The translations under genes and the position numbers were made by a program. Source: CALOBA01 sp942491465 (GTDB lineage: Bacteria; Pseudomonadota; Gammaproteobacteria; Chromatiales; Chromatiaceae). Taken from it: 64,000 nucleotides of DNA. The first letter of the stretch is position 1. Every line of letters starts with the position of its first letter. Shown one piece after another: positions 18,524 through 25,605 of this stretch. Below the pieces are notes generated by a model, which ran no database searches, was not told where the DNA came from, and saw only the letters and a list, made by a program, of their open reading frames with translations. Where the stretch lies: contig CALOBA010000008.1 of the NCBI GenBank assembly GCA_942491465.1, positions 105,848 to 169,847 on the forward strand. The letters are read 5' to 3'.

Positions 18524-18993
18524 CACCCAAACCGAGAAACACTGCACCCGAGTCTTCTTCGGCGACGATGACTTCGCGCTTTACATCGATCTGCTTAGCG
18601 CAGCGGCTCGCAAGGCCGGGACGGAAATCTGGTGCTACTGCATCATGCCCAACCATGTGCACCTCATCGCCCTGCCATCCGACAAGGAAAGCCTACGCGA
18701 CACCTTCGCTGACGCACACCGCCGCTATACTGGCTACATCAACGCAGGCTTGAAAGTGACTGGGCATTCTTGACCGCTTTGGGGATTTCGACGGGCTGTT
18801 GTCTGAAACCAATGACAAAACAGGCTTCAAGCTCCTTCGCCAATCAGAAACGATCGGTCGACCGTTAGGCGGCGAAACGTGGATCGAACAGCTGGAAAAG
18901 ATGACCGGCAAGGTGCTGAAACCTGGGAAGCGCGGACCGAAGACGAAGGATCGCGACGGTGAATAGGCGAGTTTAGTAAACTGTCACCGTAAT
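18524..18993 (+). mobile_element. RAYT element B (left end lost, internal deletion)
   Basis: Carries the REP-associated tyrosine transposase frame from the RVFFGDDDFALYIDLL region through the metal-binding NHVH motif (CIMPNHVHLIALP). After a frameshift comes the C-terminal tail (DGLLSETNDKTGFKLLRQ ... KPGKRGPKTKDRDGE). It ends in the terminal repeat AGTTTAGTAAACTGTCACCGTAAT. The middle of the protein, which should hold the catalytic tyrosine, is missing, exactly as in copy D. Not functional. Confidence 0.8.
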
Positions 18994-18997
18994 CGCG

Positions 18998-19066
18998 GGG
19001 AAGCGCGGACCGAAGACGAAGGATCGCAATGGTGAATAGGCGAGTTTATTAAACTGTCACCGTAAT
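18998..19066 (+). repeat. RAYT element C (right-end remnant only)
   Basis: A 69-bp tandem echo of the right end of element B: GGGGAAGCGCGGACCGAAGA... to the terminal repeat TTTATTAAACTGTCACCGTAAT. It differs from B by a few substitutions. It sits about 30 bases upstream of the pilin gene. Confidence 0.75.
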
Positions 19067-19088
19067 CGTCAACGTAACCACGCTGGGT

Positions 19089-19556
19089 GTGAACATCATG
19101 TTTATAGGCGCGTCACCGAATCGGGGATTCACCCTTATCGAGCTGATGATCGTGGTTGCAATCATCGGCATCCTCGCTGTGCTGGCGTTGCCGGCCTACC
19201 AGGATATGACCATTCGCGCCCGTGTGACGGAGGGCCTTCAGGCGTTGGCGCCGGCAAAGACCGAGCTGGCAGAGACCTACTTCTTGTCGGGTGAATACCC
19301 GACCGAAGAAGTCAATCATGTGTCGGGTGGGACGGGAATGATCTCGCGTGTGAACTGGTCACCCAATCGCGGATGCCTAGAGGCATGGTTCGGCTCCGCC
19401 GCGGGTACTGAGCTGGAGGGCCGGATCCTGTGGTTGTGTCCGGACGCCGATCCCGGTAATGGCTCCGTTGGCTGGACCTGCAAAGGACACGACGGAGCAG
19501 GTGGCAGCCAATGGTACTTTCCACCTCGATACTTGCCCTCAAGCTGTCGAGATTGA
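19089..19556 (+). CDS. Type IV pilin-like protein (PilA/PilE class)
   Basis: 155 residues from GTG 19089, or 152 from ATG 19098. A short basic leader ends at the prepilin peptidase site in NRG/FTLIELMIVVAIIGIL, with the conserved Glu at mature position 5 and the hydrophobic N-terminal helix. The C-terminal part has four cysteines (GCLEAW, LWLCPD, WTCKG, SSCRD), enough for a disulfide-bonded loop. It should be a pilus subunit or minor pilin. It stands alone between RAYT copies C and D, so its promoter region has been rebuilt by repeats, and no pilus assembly genes are nearby. Confidence 0.85.
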   Translation: MNIMFIGASPNRGFTLIELMIVVAIIGILAVLALPAYQDMTIRARVTEGLQALAPAKTELAETYFLSGEYPTEEVNHVSGGTGMISRVNWSPNRGCLEAWFGSAAGTELEGRILWLCPDADPGNGSVGWTCKGHDGAGGSQWYFPPRYLPSSCRD

Positions 19557-19691
19557 TCGACCCTCTTGCCTGTGGCCATTCCCCAATGCCGAGGTTCAGC
19601 ATGGTGACTTGGCCGTTACTCGGCCGTCACGGACTTTGCCAGATTGCGCGGTTGATCCACGTCGGTACCCTTGAGCACGGCCACATGGTAG

Positions 19692-20133
19692 GGAATTACG
19701 GTGACAGGAATTACGGTGACAGTTTACTCAATACAACAAGACCTGGCATGCTTCCGCCATGGCGCGCTTACCTCGCATCGTTGTCCCCGGAATTCCCCAC
19801 CACGTTACCCAATGGGGAAACCGGCGCAGTCGAGTCTTCGACGACGACCACGCGCTTTACATCGATCTGCTTAGCGCAGCGGCTCGCAAGGCCGGGACGG
19901 AAATCTGGTGCTACTGCATCATGCCCAACCATGTCCACCTCATCGCCGTGCTGTGCGACAAGGACGGCCTACGCGACACCTTCGCTGGCGCACACCGCCG
20001 CTATACTTCTACATCAACGCAGGCTTGAAAGTGACTGGGCATTTTTGACCGCTTTTGGGATTTTGACGGGCTGTTGTCTGAAACCAATGACGAAGCAGGC
20101 TTCAAGCTCCTTTAGTAAACTGTCGCCGTAATT
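19692..20133 (+). mobile_element. RAYT element D, both ends present, internally deleted transposase
   Basis: Begins with two stacked copies of GGAATTACGGTGACAG, then TTTACTCAATA, and ends in TTTAGTAAACTGTCGCCGTAATT, so the ~19-bp ends are inverted repeats (ATTACGGTGACAGTTTACT). Inside, an ATG at 19759 opens a REP-associated tyrosine transposase (Y1, IS200-like fold): MARLPRIVVPGIPHHVTQ, then CIMPNHVHLIAV with the HxH metal motif. After AHRRYT the frame shifts and jumps to the distal part (GLLSETNDEAGFKLL). The segment with the catalytic tyrosine is missing, so this copy needs a full-length transposase elsewhere to move. Confidence 0.82.
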
Positions 20134-20180
20134 CGCGCCCTCAGCAAGGATCAGCCGCCTGAGGGCCGTGCCGTGAGCCC

Positions 20181-20300
20181 AATGCCGTTAAGTTAAGCCG
20201 TGGGAGCGGCTTCCAGCCGCGACGTTCTGCGCGCGAGCCAAGTCGCGGCTTGAAGCCGCTCCCACAAAGCGTTCCCGTCGCTCGCTAGCTTAATGGCATT
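20181..20300. repeat. REPIN, copy a
   Basis: 120-bp imperfect palindrome. Outer ends AATGCCGTTAAG and its complement; inner arms GTGGGAGCGGCTTCCAGCC and GGCTTGAAGCCGCTCCCAC, around a short loop (GTTCTGCGCGCG). Near-identical copy at 22028-22147. Such paired REP sequences (REPINs) are moved by RAYT transposases, remnants of which lie within 100 bases. Confidence 0.88.
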
Positions 20301-20560
20301 GGCCGTGAGCCGGCTCGTGCTGTCAAACCCGATGGAATTGGGAATAGCCAATGGGTTAGGTGTGCACGGCCGGCGGATGCGCTGCGCCCGATCTCTGAAC
20401 AGGCCCGCTGCGTAGCTGAGTCGGCTGCTGTCGTCGGTGCTTTCGAGCAGCACGTCGACTGATGTCGGCGAAGGTGTCGAGCTTGCTGCTGGGCAGTTGG
20501 CTGTCGGGTAGGGCGAGTCGCGGGTGGCAACAGGCGCGGCGCAGACATTGGAACCGGTGC
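20301..20560. other. Intergenic stretch between REPIN and Crp-like remnant
   Basis: No gene recognised; probably decayed coding sequence upstream of the regulator fragment that follows. Confidence 0.3.
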
Positions 20561-20713
20561 AGGCCCCCCGCGACGACCTTGGACGTCGCCGAGGGCGAAG
20601 GGCTGTTCAAGCAGGATGATGCGCCGCGGCGGTTCTATCTCGTGCGATCGGGCCAGATGCGGCTGTTTCGTGGGCTGGTGGGTGATTTAAGGCCACGCTT
20701 GCGTGGGGGCTGA
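20561..20713 (+). pseudogene. Fragment of a Crp/Fnr-type cyclic-nucleotide-binding domain
   Basis: The frame contains EGEGLFKQDDAPRRFYLVRS followed by GQMRLFRGL, a pattern typical of the first beta-roll strands of Crp/Fnr regulators. It then ends in unrelated codons (VGDLRPRLRGG). The DNA-binding domain is absent and the upstream part is out of frame. A decayed regulator fragment abutting the end of the desaturase gene. Confidence 0.5.
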
Positions 20714-20723
20714 TTGCGGGAAT

Positions 20724-21572
20724 TTACAGCGCCGCATATTTGATGAGGTGTTCCGGGATTTTGTCTTTAATCTGCTCGTGCAGTTCTGGCAGACGTGACC
20801 AATGTAGGCCTTGCCTATGGTGATGGGCCGTATGGTAGCCTAGGTTGCCCGTGGTGAGATTGTAGAAGCGGTTAAGATTGTTGCGAGAGGCTTCGAACTC
20901 GTTATCTGTGCTCAAACCAGCGTGATGTTCATAGGTCGCCCAAGACGTGAGTAGCAAACCGCCAATCATCGGCAGCACAAAAAGGAAGAGAGCAGGTATG
21001 GGTTTCAGCCAAACAAGCAACGCCACCAGCGCGAGCGTCAGCGCCGTGTAGATGACGAATCGTCTTTGTAATTTGGGATGCCGTCGCCCAACCTTGAACC
21101 CTCGAAAATAGGCTGTACCAGCTACGTTCAAAGTGTATTCAATCTCACCCATCACTTTACCCGACTTGCGTTGCCAGCGGCTCTCGTCTTTGGTTTGGTC
21201 CAGATAGTTATGGTGATGACCCAAGACGTGGTGAAGCAGCCATAGATTTGTCGTCACGCCGGTATGTAATGCATAGAACAGCTCTAAGATTCTGTTCAAG
21301 CCATGGTTTCTGAAGGTTGGAGCGTGCTGGTGATGGTGGTTCCAAGCGCAAATCTTGCCTTTTGGTATGATCATCACCAGCCAAAAAAGCGCGAAAACCC
21401 ATACTGATTCGACTGCGAAGTACAGTAGAAAATCAACACAGGTGAGTGCAAGAATGATTGCCACGGGGAGCCGGTCGGCGGGATGCCTGAACACTAAATT
21501 AAACCTTGTCGATATTGGGGCGAAGAGTAGTGCGAAGTTGCCCGTCGCACTATTTGGGTGAAACGACGTCAA
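20724..21572 (-). CDS. Fatty acid desaturase family protein
   Basis: 282 residues, membrane-bound di-iron type. Three histidine clusters are visible: NHHHQH near residue 79, LHHVLGHHHN near 113, and GYHTAHHHRQGLHW near 247, separated by paired hydrophobic helices (LYFAVESVWVFALFWLVMII and LALVALLVWLKPIPALFLFV). The fold oxidises acyl chains or related lipids in the membrane using O2 and an electron donor. Which lipid is used cannot be said; hydroxylase or carotenoid-modifying relatives share the boxes. Base composition is lower in GC than neighbours, suggesting acquisition. Confidence 0.85.
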   Translation of the reverse strand: MTSFHPNSATGNFALLFAPISTRFNLVFRHPADRLPVAIILALTCVDFLLYFAVESVWVFALFWLVMIIPKGKICAWNHHHQHAPTFRNHGLNRILELFYALHTGVTTNLWLLHHVLGHHHNYLDQTKDESRWQRKSGKVMGEIEYTLNVAGTAYFRGFKVGRRHPKLQRRFVIYTALTLALVALLVWLKPIPALFLFVLPMIGGLLLTSWATYEHHAGLSTDNEFEASRNNLNRFYNLTTGNLGYHTAHHHRQGLHWSRLPELHEQIKDKIPEHLIKYAAL

Positions 21573-22027
21573 CCCGGATCGAGATCACTATGACGCCGGA
21601 GCTTGATGCCAGAGCTGGGCGCCGGAACGAGAAAGAGCTGGCCTTGTGTCACGGTCTTAGTGCGCCTGATCTGTGCAGCTGGCAGTGACTGTCGCTCCGT
21701 GTTAGATTCGGCGACTGCGGAGGACGCGAATATCAGATGGCGGAGCATTGGTGCTTGCCTTCAAAGATCGCTGGAAGGCCCGCAGATTGATTGCGTGACT
21801 GCCAGTCTGAAAAAGAAGACGGGCATCAAGGCAGGTCAGATGGCGTAAGAAACGACGCGTAGCTTTATGCGTTTCAAAAAAAAGGCATTGCGGCGAGCCC
21901 AAAGTCCCGACAGCCGGTCAGTATGCGGCTGTTGGTTGTAGAGTTCAAGCCTGATCTCGCTGAAAGCGCAAAAATAGGGTGAAACGAGGTACTAGGGGCA
22001 CTGCGCAAGCGGCTGGGGATCAGCCCT
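21573..22027. other. 455-bp intergenic stretch
   Basis: No gene can be supported; short frames on both strands show no family features. It ends at the second REPIN. Confidence 0.4.
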
Positions 22028-22147
22028 AATGCCGTAAAGTTTAGCCGTGGGAGCGGCTTCCAGCCGCGACGTTCTGCGCGCGGGCCAAGTCGCGGCTTGA
22101 AGCCGCTCCCACAAAGCGTTCCCATCCCTCGCTAACTTAACGGCATT
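22028..22147. repeat. REPIN, copy b
   Basis: Same 120-bp palindrome as 20181-20300 with a handful of substitutions (for example GTAAAG for GTTAAG at the left end, GCGGGCC for GCGAGCC in the loop). The two copies are in the same orientation 1.85 kb apart. Confidence 0.88.
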
Positions 22148-22297
22148 GGGATCAGCCCCGGCGATGTCCCGATCGTTGAGGACCGCGCTTGGATTGCAAC
22201 GTTCTGCTCATCGCTGCCTGCGTACCGCAAACTTGACGGGAAGCTCTGGCAGCGGATAGCGTTGCGACCATTGCGTAGGCCTATTTCAAGAGACGAC

Positions 22298-22359
22298 ATG
22301 CAGGCCAAGCACGACATCTACGAGACGGACTATTCCGCCTGGATCGAGGGCCAATTGGC
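22298..22359 (+). pseudogene. DUF29 gene truncated by a RAYT-derived element
   Basis: ATG 22298 begins MQAKHDIYETDYSAWIEGQL, which matches the N-terminus of DUF29 proteins (short Y-x-x-D-x-x-A-W motif, common in multicopy families). After about 20 codons the frame runs into the terminal repeat of element E (codons ITVTD come from ATTACGGTGACAG). The rest of the gene is gone. Confidence 0.6.
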
Positions 22360-22573
22360 AATTACGGTGACAGATTACTCAATACACCAAGACCTGGCAT
22401 GCTTTCGCCATGGCGCGCTTACTTCGCATCGGTGTCTCCGGACTTTCCCACCACGTTTCCCAACCGAACAGCTGGATAAGATGACCGGCAAGGTGCTGAA
22501 ACCTGGGAAGCGCGGACCGAAGACGAAGGATCGCGACGGTGAATAGGCGAGTTTAGTAAACTGTCACTGTAAT
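22360..22573 (+). mobile_element. RAYT-derived MITE-like element E
   Basis: 214 bp. Both terminal repeats are present (AATTACGGTGACAGATTACT and the inverted TTTAGTAAACTGTCACTGTAAT). Only the first ~85 bp and last ~110 bp of the transposase element remain: start codon and GVSGLSHHVS-like codons, directly joined to EQLDKMTGKVLKPGKRGPK. This is a short non-autonomous derivative. Its left end cuts a DUF29 gene and its right end supplies the last codons and stop of the HEAT-repeat gene. Confidence 0.8.
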
Positions 22574-23101
22574 CGAGAGTGCCTCTGTTGCGATGCGCGC
22601 AAGCTTACGCTCGGCCGCGTGTGTGGCCTGCTCAAGCGGCTCGATGGTGGTCGGATCGCCGATCTGACCCAACGCCCAAGCCGCCATCTGGGCTGCTTCC
22701 GGATAGCTGTCATCGAGCAGTGCGACGAGGGGTCCGATGTCCACGGGCGGGCCAATCTTGCCCAGGGCCGTCGCCGCAGCCGCGCGGACGATGGGAATCC
22801 GGTCTGTGGTCAGCTCGAGCAGCCCGGCTACCCCGCCATGAACGCCAAGCTCACCCAGCGAGAACGCGGCGGCCTTGCGCAGGTTCTTGTTGGCGCTGGA
22901 AAGCAATGGGATGAGTCGCGGGCCGACACGCCGGTCGCCGGCCATTGCGATCGCCCCCGCGGCCGTTTGGCGGACGTAGTCTTCAGGATCATCAAGCAGG
23001 GCGAGAAGGAGCGGCGCGGCCTGCGGGTTCTCGGTATAGCCGAGCGACGAGGCGGCTTCTTCCCGTGCGCCGACGTCGAGTTGACGCAGGGCCTCGATCA
23101 C
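22553..23101 (-). CDS. HEAT-repeat protein, C-terminus replaced by element E
   Basis: 182 residues made of about five HEAT-like helical pairs with the usual A-A-x-x-LG-x-(I/L)-G spacing (AAFSLGELGVHGG, AAATALGKIGPPVDIGPLV, AAWALGQIGDPTTIEPLEQA). Such solenoids are protein-protein scaffolds. The final residues ITVTVY and the TAA stop are encoded by the terminal repeat of element E, so the native C-terminus was lost. The start is uncertain: GTG 23101 gives the given frame, but upstream codons (ESVEQLGNAT) also look native in the same frame, so the N-terminus may extend to about 23140 or be frameshifted. Confidence 0.7.
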   Translation of the reverse strand: MIEALRQLDVGAREEAASSLGYTENPQAAPLLLALLDDPEDYVRQTAAGAIAMAGDRRVGPRLIPLLSSANKNLRKAAAFSLGELGVHGGVAGLLELTTDRIPIVRAAAATALGKIGPPVDIGPLVALLDDSYPEAAQMAAWALGQIGDPTTIEPLEQATHAAERKLARIATEALSITVTVY

Positions 23102-23235
23102 CGTGGCATTGCCCAGCTGCTCGACGGACTCGATCGTGCAGGGCGGCTTTCAGCATCCTGGTCTCTTCGGGGTTAATTCAGGATTAGAAAACAACGTGAA
23201 CATGTGGATTCAGCCCGGGAGCCGGAAAGTCGGTA

Positions 23236-23262
23236 GGGTGGATAAGCGCAGCGCATCCACCG
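23236..23262. repeat. Short palindrome GGTGGATAAGCGCAGCGCATCCACC
   Basis: A 25-bp hairpin of the form GGTGGAT-N-ATCCACC lying in the 326-bp gap between the HEAT-repeat gene and the carbonic anhydrase gene. This GGTGGAT...ATCCACC type recurs widely in proteobacterial intergenic DNA. The rest of the gap shows no gene. Confidence 0.6.
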
Positions 23263-23427
23263 ACGGGGCTATCATAGTCGGGCGTGCAACTTGGTCAGTT
23301 GCGCAACAACCGCAACGGGCGCCGGGTCGGCTCGCCGAATGCTTGCCTTCAGGATGGCGTGCTGTTTGTTGGCGCAGCCCGACCTGAGTCGACATCCCGG
23401 CCGTGCCCCCTTTGAGGAGATGATCGA

Positions 23428-24081
23428 GTGAAGACCCTCCCACACCTGTTCGAGAACAACCTGGCCTGGGCCGAGTCGGTCAAGCGCGAGGACCCCGAGT
23501 TCTTCCAGCGCCTGGCGCGGCAGCAGTCGCCGCGTCTGCTGTGGATCGGCTGCGCCGACAGCCGTGTGCCCGCCAACGAGATCATCGGCCTGGCGCCGGG
23601 TGATGTGTTTGTGCACCGCAATATCGCCAACGTGGTGGTGCATACCGACCTGAACTGCCTGTCGGTCATCCAATACGCCGTGGATGTGCTTCAGGTCGAG
23701 CACATCATCGTCTGCGGTCACTACGGCTGCGGCGGCGTCAAGGCGGCGCTGGAGCGCCAGGATCATGGCCTGATCGACAACTGGCTGCGGCACATCCGCG
23801 ATGTCGGCCGCTTCCATGCCGATGAGCTGGCGCGGCTCGGCAACGATCGGCGGGTGGATCGACTCTGCGAGCTCAATGTGATCGAGCAGGTCACCAACGT
23901 CTGCAACAGCACCATCGTCAAGCACGCCTGGCAGCAAGGCCGCCGGTTGGTCGTGCATGGTTGGGTCTACAGCATCGCCGACGGCATCCTGCGCCAGCAG
24001 GTGCCGGAGATCGACTCGCTGGAGGCCTTGGCAGCGGCGAGCTGCGACGACGCCGGCTGGAGCCTCGGTCCGCCCAAATGA
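23428..24081 (+). CDS. can: Beta-class carbonic anhydrase
   Basis: 217 residues from GTG 23428, preceded by GAGGAGA at good spacing. Zinc ligands are visible as Cys42 with Asp44 and Arg46 (GCADSRVPA), and His98 and Cys101 (CGHYGCGG). HRNIANVV and the C-terminal VHGWVYSI strand match the E. coli Can group. It interconverts CO2 and bicarbonate in the cytoplasm, feeding carboxylating enzymes. No carboxysome or transporter gene is adjacent, so a housekeeping role is likely. It stands alone, with the broken kinase converging from the other side. Confidence 0.95.
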   Translation: MKTLPHLFENNLAWAESVKREDPEFFQRLARQQSPRLLWIGCADSRVPANEIIGLAPGDVFVHRNIANVVVHTDLNCLSVIQYAVDVLQVEHIIVCGHYGCGGVKAALERQDHGLIDNWLRHIRDVGRFHADELARLGNDRRVDRLCELNVIEQVTNVCNSTIVKHAWQQGRRLVVHGWVYSIADGILRQQVPEIDSLEALAAASCDDAGWSLGPPK

Positions 24082-25363
24082 CGGCCGGCGGATCTGACTT
24101 GAGTTCGGTCTGCAGCGCTTGCCAGTGGGGATCATCGGCTCGAAGCGTGCCGGCGCGGCAGCGCGCCTCGGCGGCGGCGTTGGTCTGAGGCCGGCCGGCA
24201 CCGAGGTTGCCGGCGACCCACTTGAGCGAGTGCAGGGTGCGGCAGGCGTCGGCGTCGCGGCCGCTGTCGAGGTCGGCGCGGACCCGCTGCGGGAGATCCG
24301 CCCAGTCATCGCGCAGGCGCCCGAGCAGCTGGGCAGCTGCAGGCCGCGCGCGCGCAGCCGCCGGGTGGCCTCCAGGCCGTCGAGCACGGGCATCTGCAGG
24401 TCCATCAGCACCAGGTCGAAGGGCGGCTCGGCCCCTGCCATCAGCGCCAGGGCCTGCTCGGCGCCGGCGGCTTCGCTGGGCTGCATCCGCAAGGCGGCGA
24501 TCTGCCGCGCGAGCAGGCCGCCGGTGATGTCGTTGTCGTCGACGATGAGCACCCGCAGGCCGCGCAGGCCCCGCAGATCGGCCGCCGTGCTCGGCGGATC
24601 GGCCGCCGACGCCGGGGCGAGCCCGAAGCGGGCGGTGACCAGGAAGCTGCTGCCGACGCCCTCGGTGCTGGTGACGCTGATGTCGCCGCCCATCCTCCGC
24701 GCCAGCTCGCGGGCGATGGGCAGGCCAAGACCGGTGCCGCCGTGGCGCCGGACGATGGAGCCGTCGGCCTGGGTGAAGACCTCGAAGATCGCACCTTGGC
24801 GCTCGGGCGGGATGCCGATGCCGGTGTCGCGGATCTGGAAGCGGATGAAGGCGCGGGCGTCGTCGCCGGCGGACAGCGGCTCGGCCAGGGCGGCAGTGAC
24901 GGCGACCTCGCCGCGCTCGGTGAATTTGAGCGCGTTGCCGGTGAGGTTGATGCGGATCTGGCCGAGACGCACCGGATCGCCGATCAGCCCGCGGGGCACA
25001 TCGGCCTCGCAGTGCACGATCAGCTCGATCTCGCGCTGGTGGGCGCGCAAGGCGAAGGGTTCGCTGAGGTTGGCGAGCACTGCATCCAGACAGAATGCGG
25101 TCTGCTCCAGCTCCAGCCGCCCGGCCTTGATATTGGAGAAGTCGAGGATGTCGTTGATGACGCCGAGCAGCTGCGCCGAGGCGCCCTTGACCTTGTTTCA
25201 GGTCGGAGGCGCCCTCGCCGATGCGCCCCAGGGCCGCGAGCATCCGTCCATAGGCCGGATTCGCCGAGGTCAGTTCGACCTGGGCCTGCTCCAGCAGACC
25301 GGTGTCGAGCCCTGCGGCGGCCACGGCGATGATGTCGGCCAGGAAGGCGAGTGTCAGGCGTGA
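24075..25363 (-). pseudogene. Hybrid sensor kinase remnant (HATPase-REC-Hpt), H-box lost
   Basis: Reading right to left: a helical segment (LADIIAVAAAGLDTGLLEQ), a frameshift near 25197, then the end of a HisKA dimer helix (GVINDILDFSNIKAGRLELE), and a complete HATPase with NALKFTERGEV, DTGIGIPPER and GTGLGLPIAREL. A receiver domain with DLVLMDLQMPVLDGLEA follows. A second frameshift near 24330 then leads into an Hpt-like domain (DACRTLHSLKWVAGNLGA). The stretch that should hold the HisKA histidine is absent between the helical segment and NDILDF, so the loss is by deletion as well as frameshift. Not expected to signal. Confidence 0.75.
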
Positions 25364-25605
25364 GTGCAGGCCGAGGCGGGGCCGGCTGGGGAACGATGGG
25401 CGGGAGACCGACGACTGGGGAGGGTGGCGGGAGTATCCATCGCTTGCCGAGGCGTTGCCATGTGATGACGCAGGTCGGGGGCCTGCTGCTGCATCGAGGC
25501 CGACTTCCCGCTGGCGTCGGTCCTGCGCCGCATCGGCGAGCGTTTCGCCGACTGGTTGGTTGTGGCTCGAAAGATCACCCTCCAGGCGATCTTCCGAGCC
25601 TCGGC
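25364..25605. other. Short spacer between kinase remnant and dockerin gene end
   Basis: Nothing recognised. A frame on the plus strand (EADFPLASVLRRIGERFADW) looks protein-like and may be further debris, but could not be assigned. Confidence 0.3.

Noticed and set aside
23272..24070. Continuation of the kinase frame under the carbonic anhydrase gene
   Set aside because: After the receiver domain this frame is out of register with the Hpt part and antisense to an intact gene.
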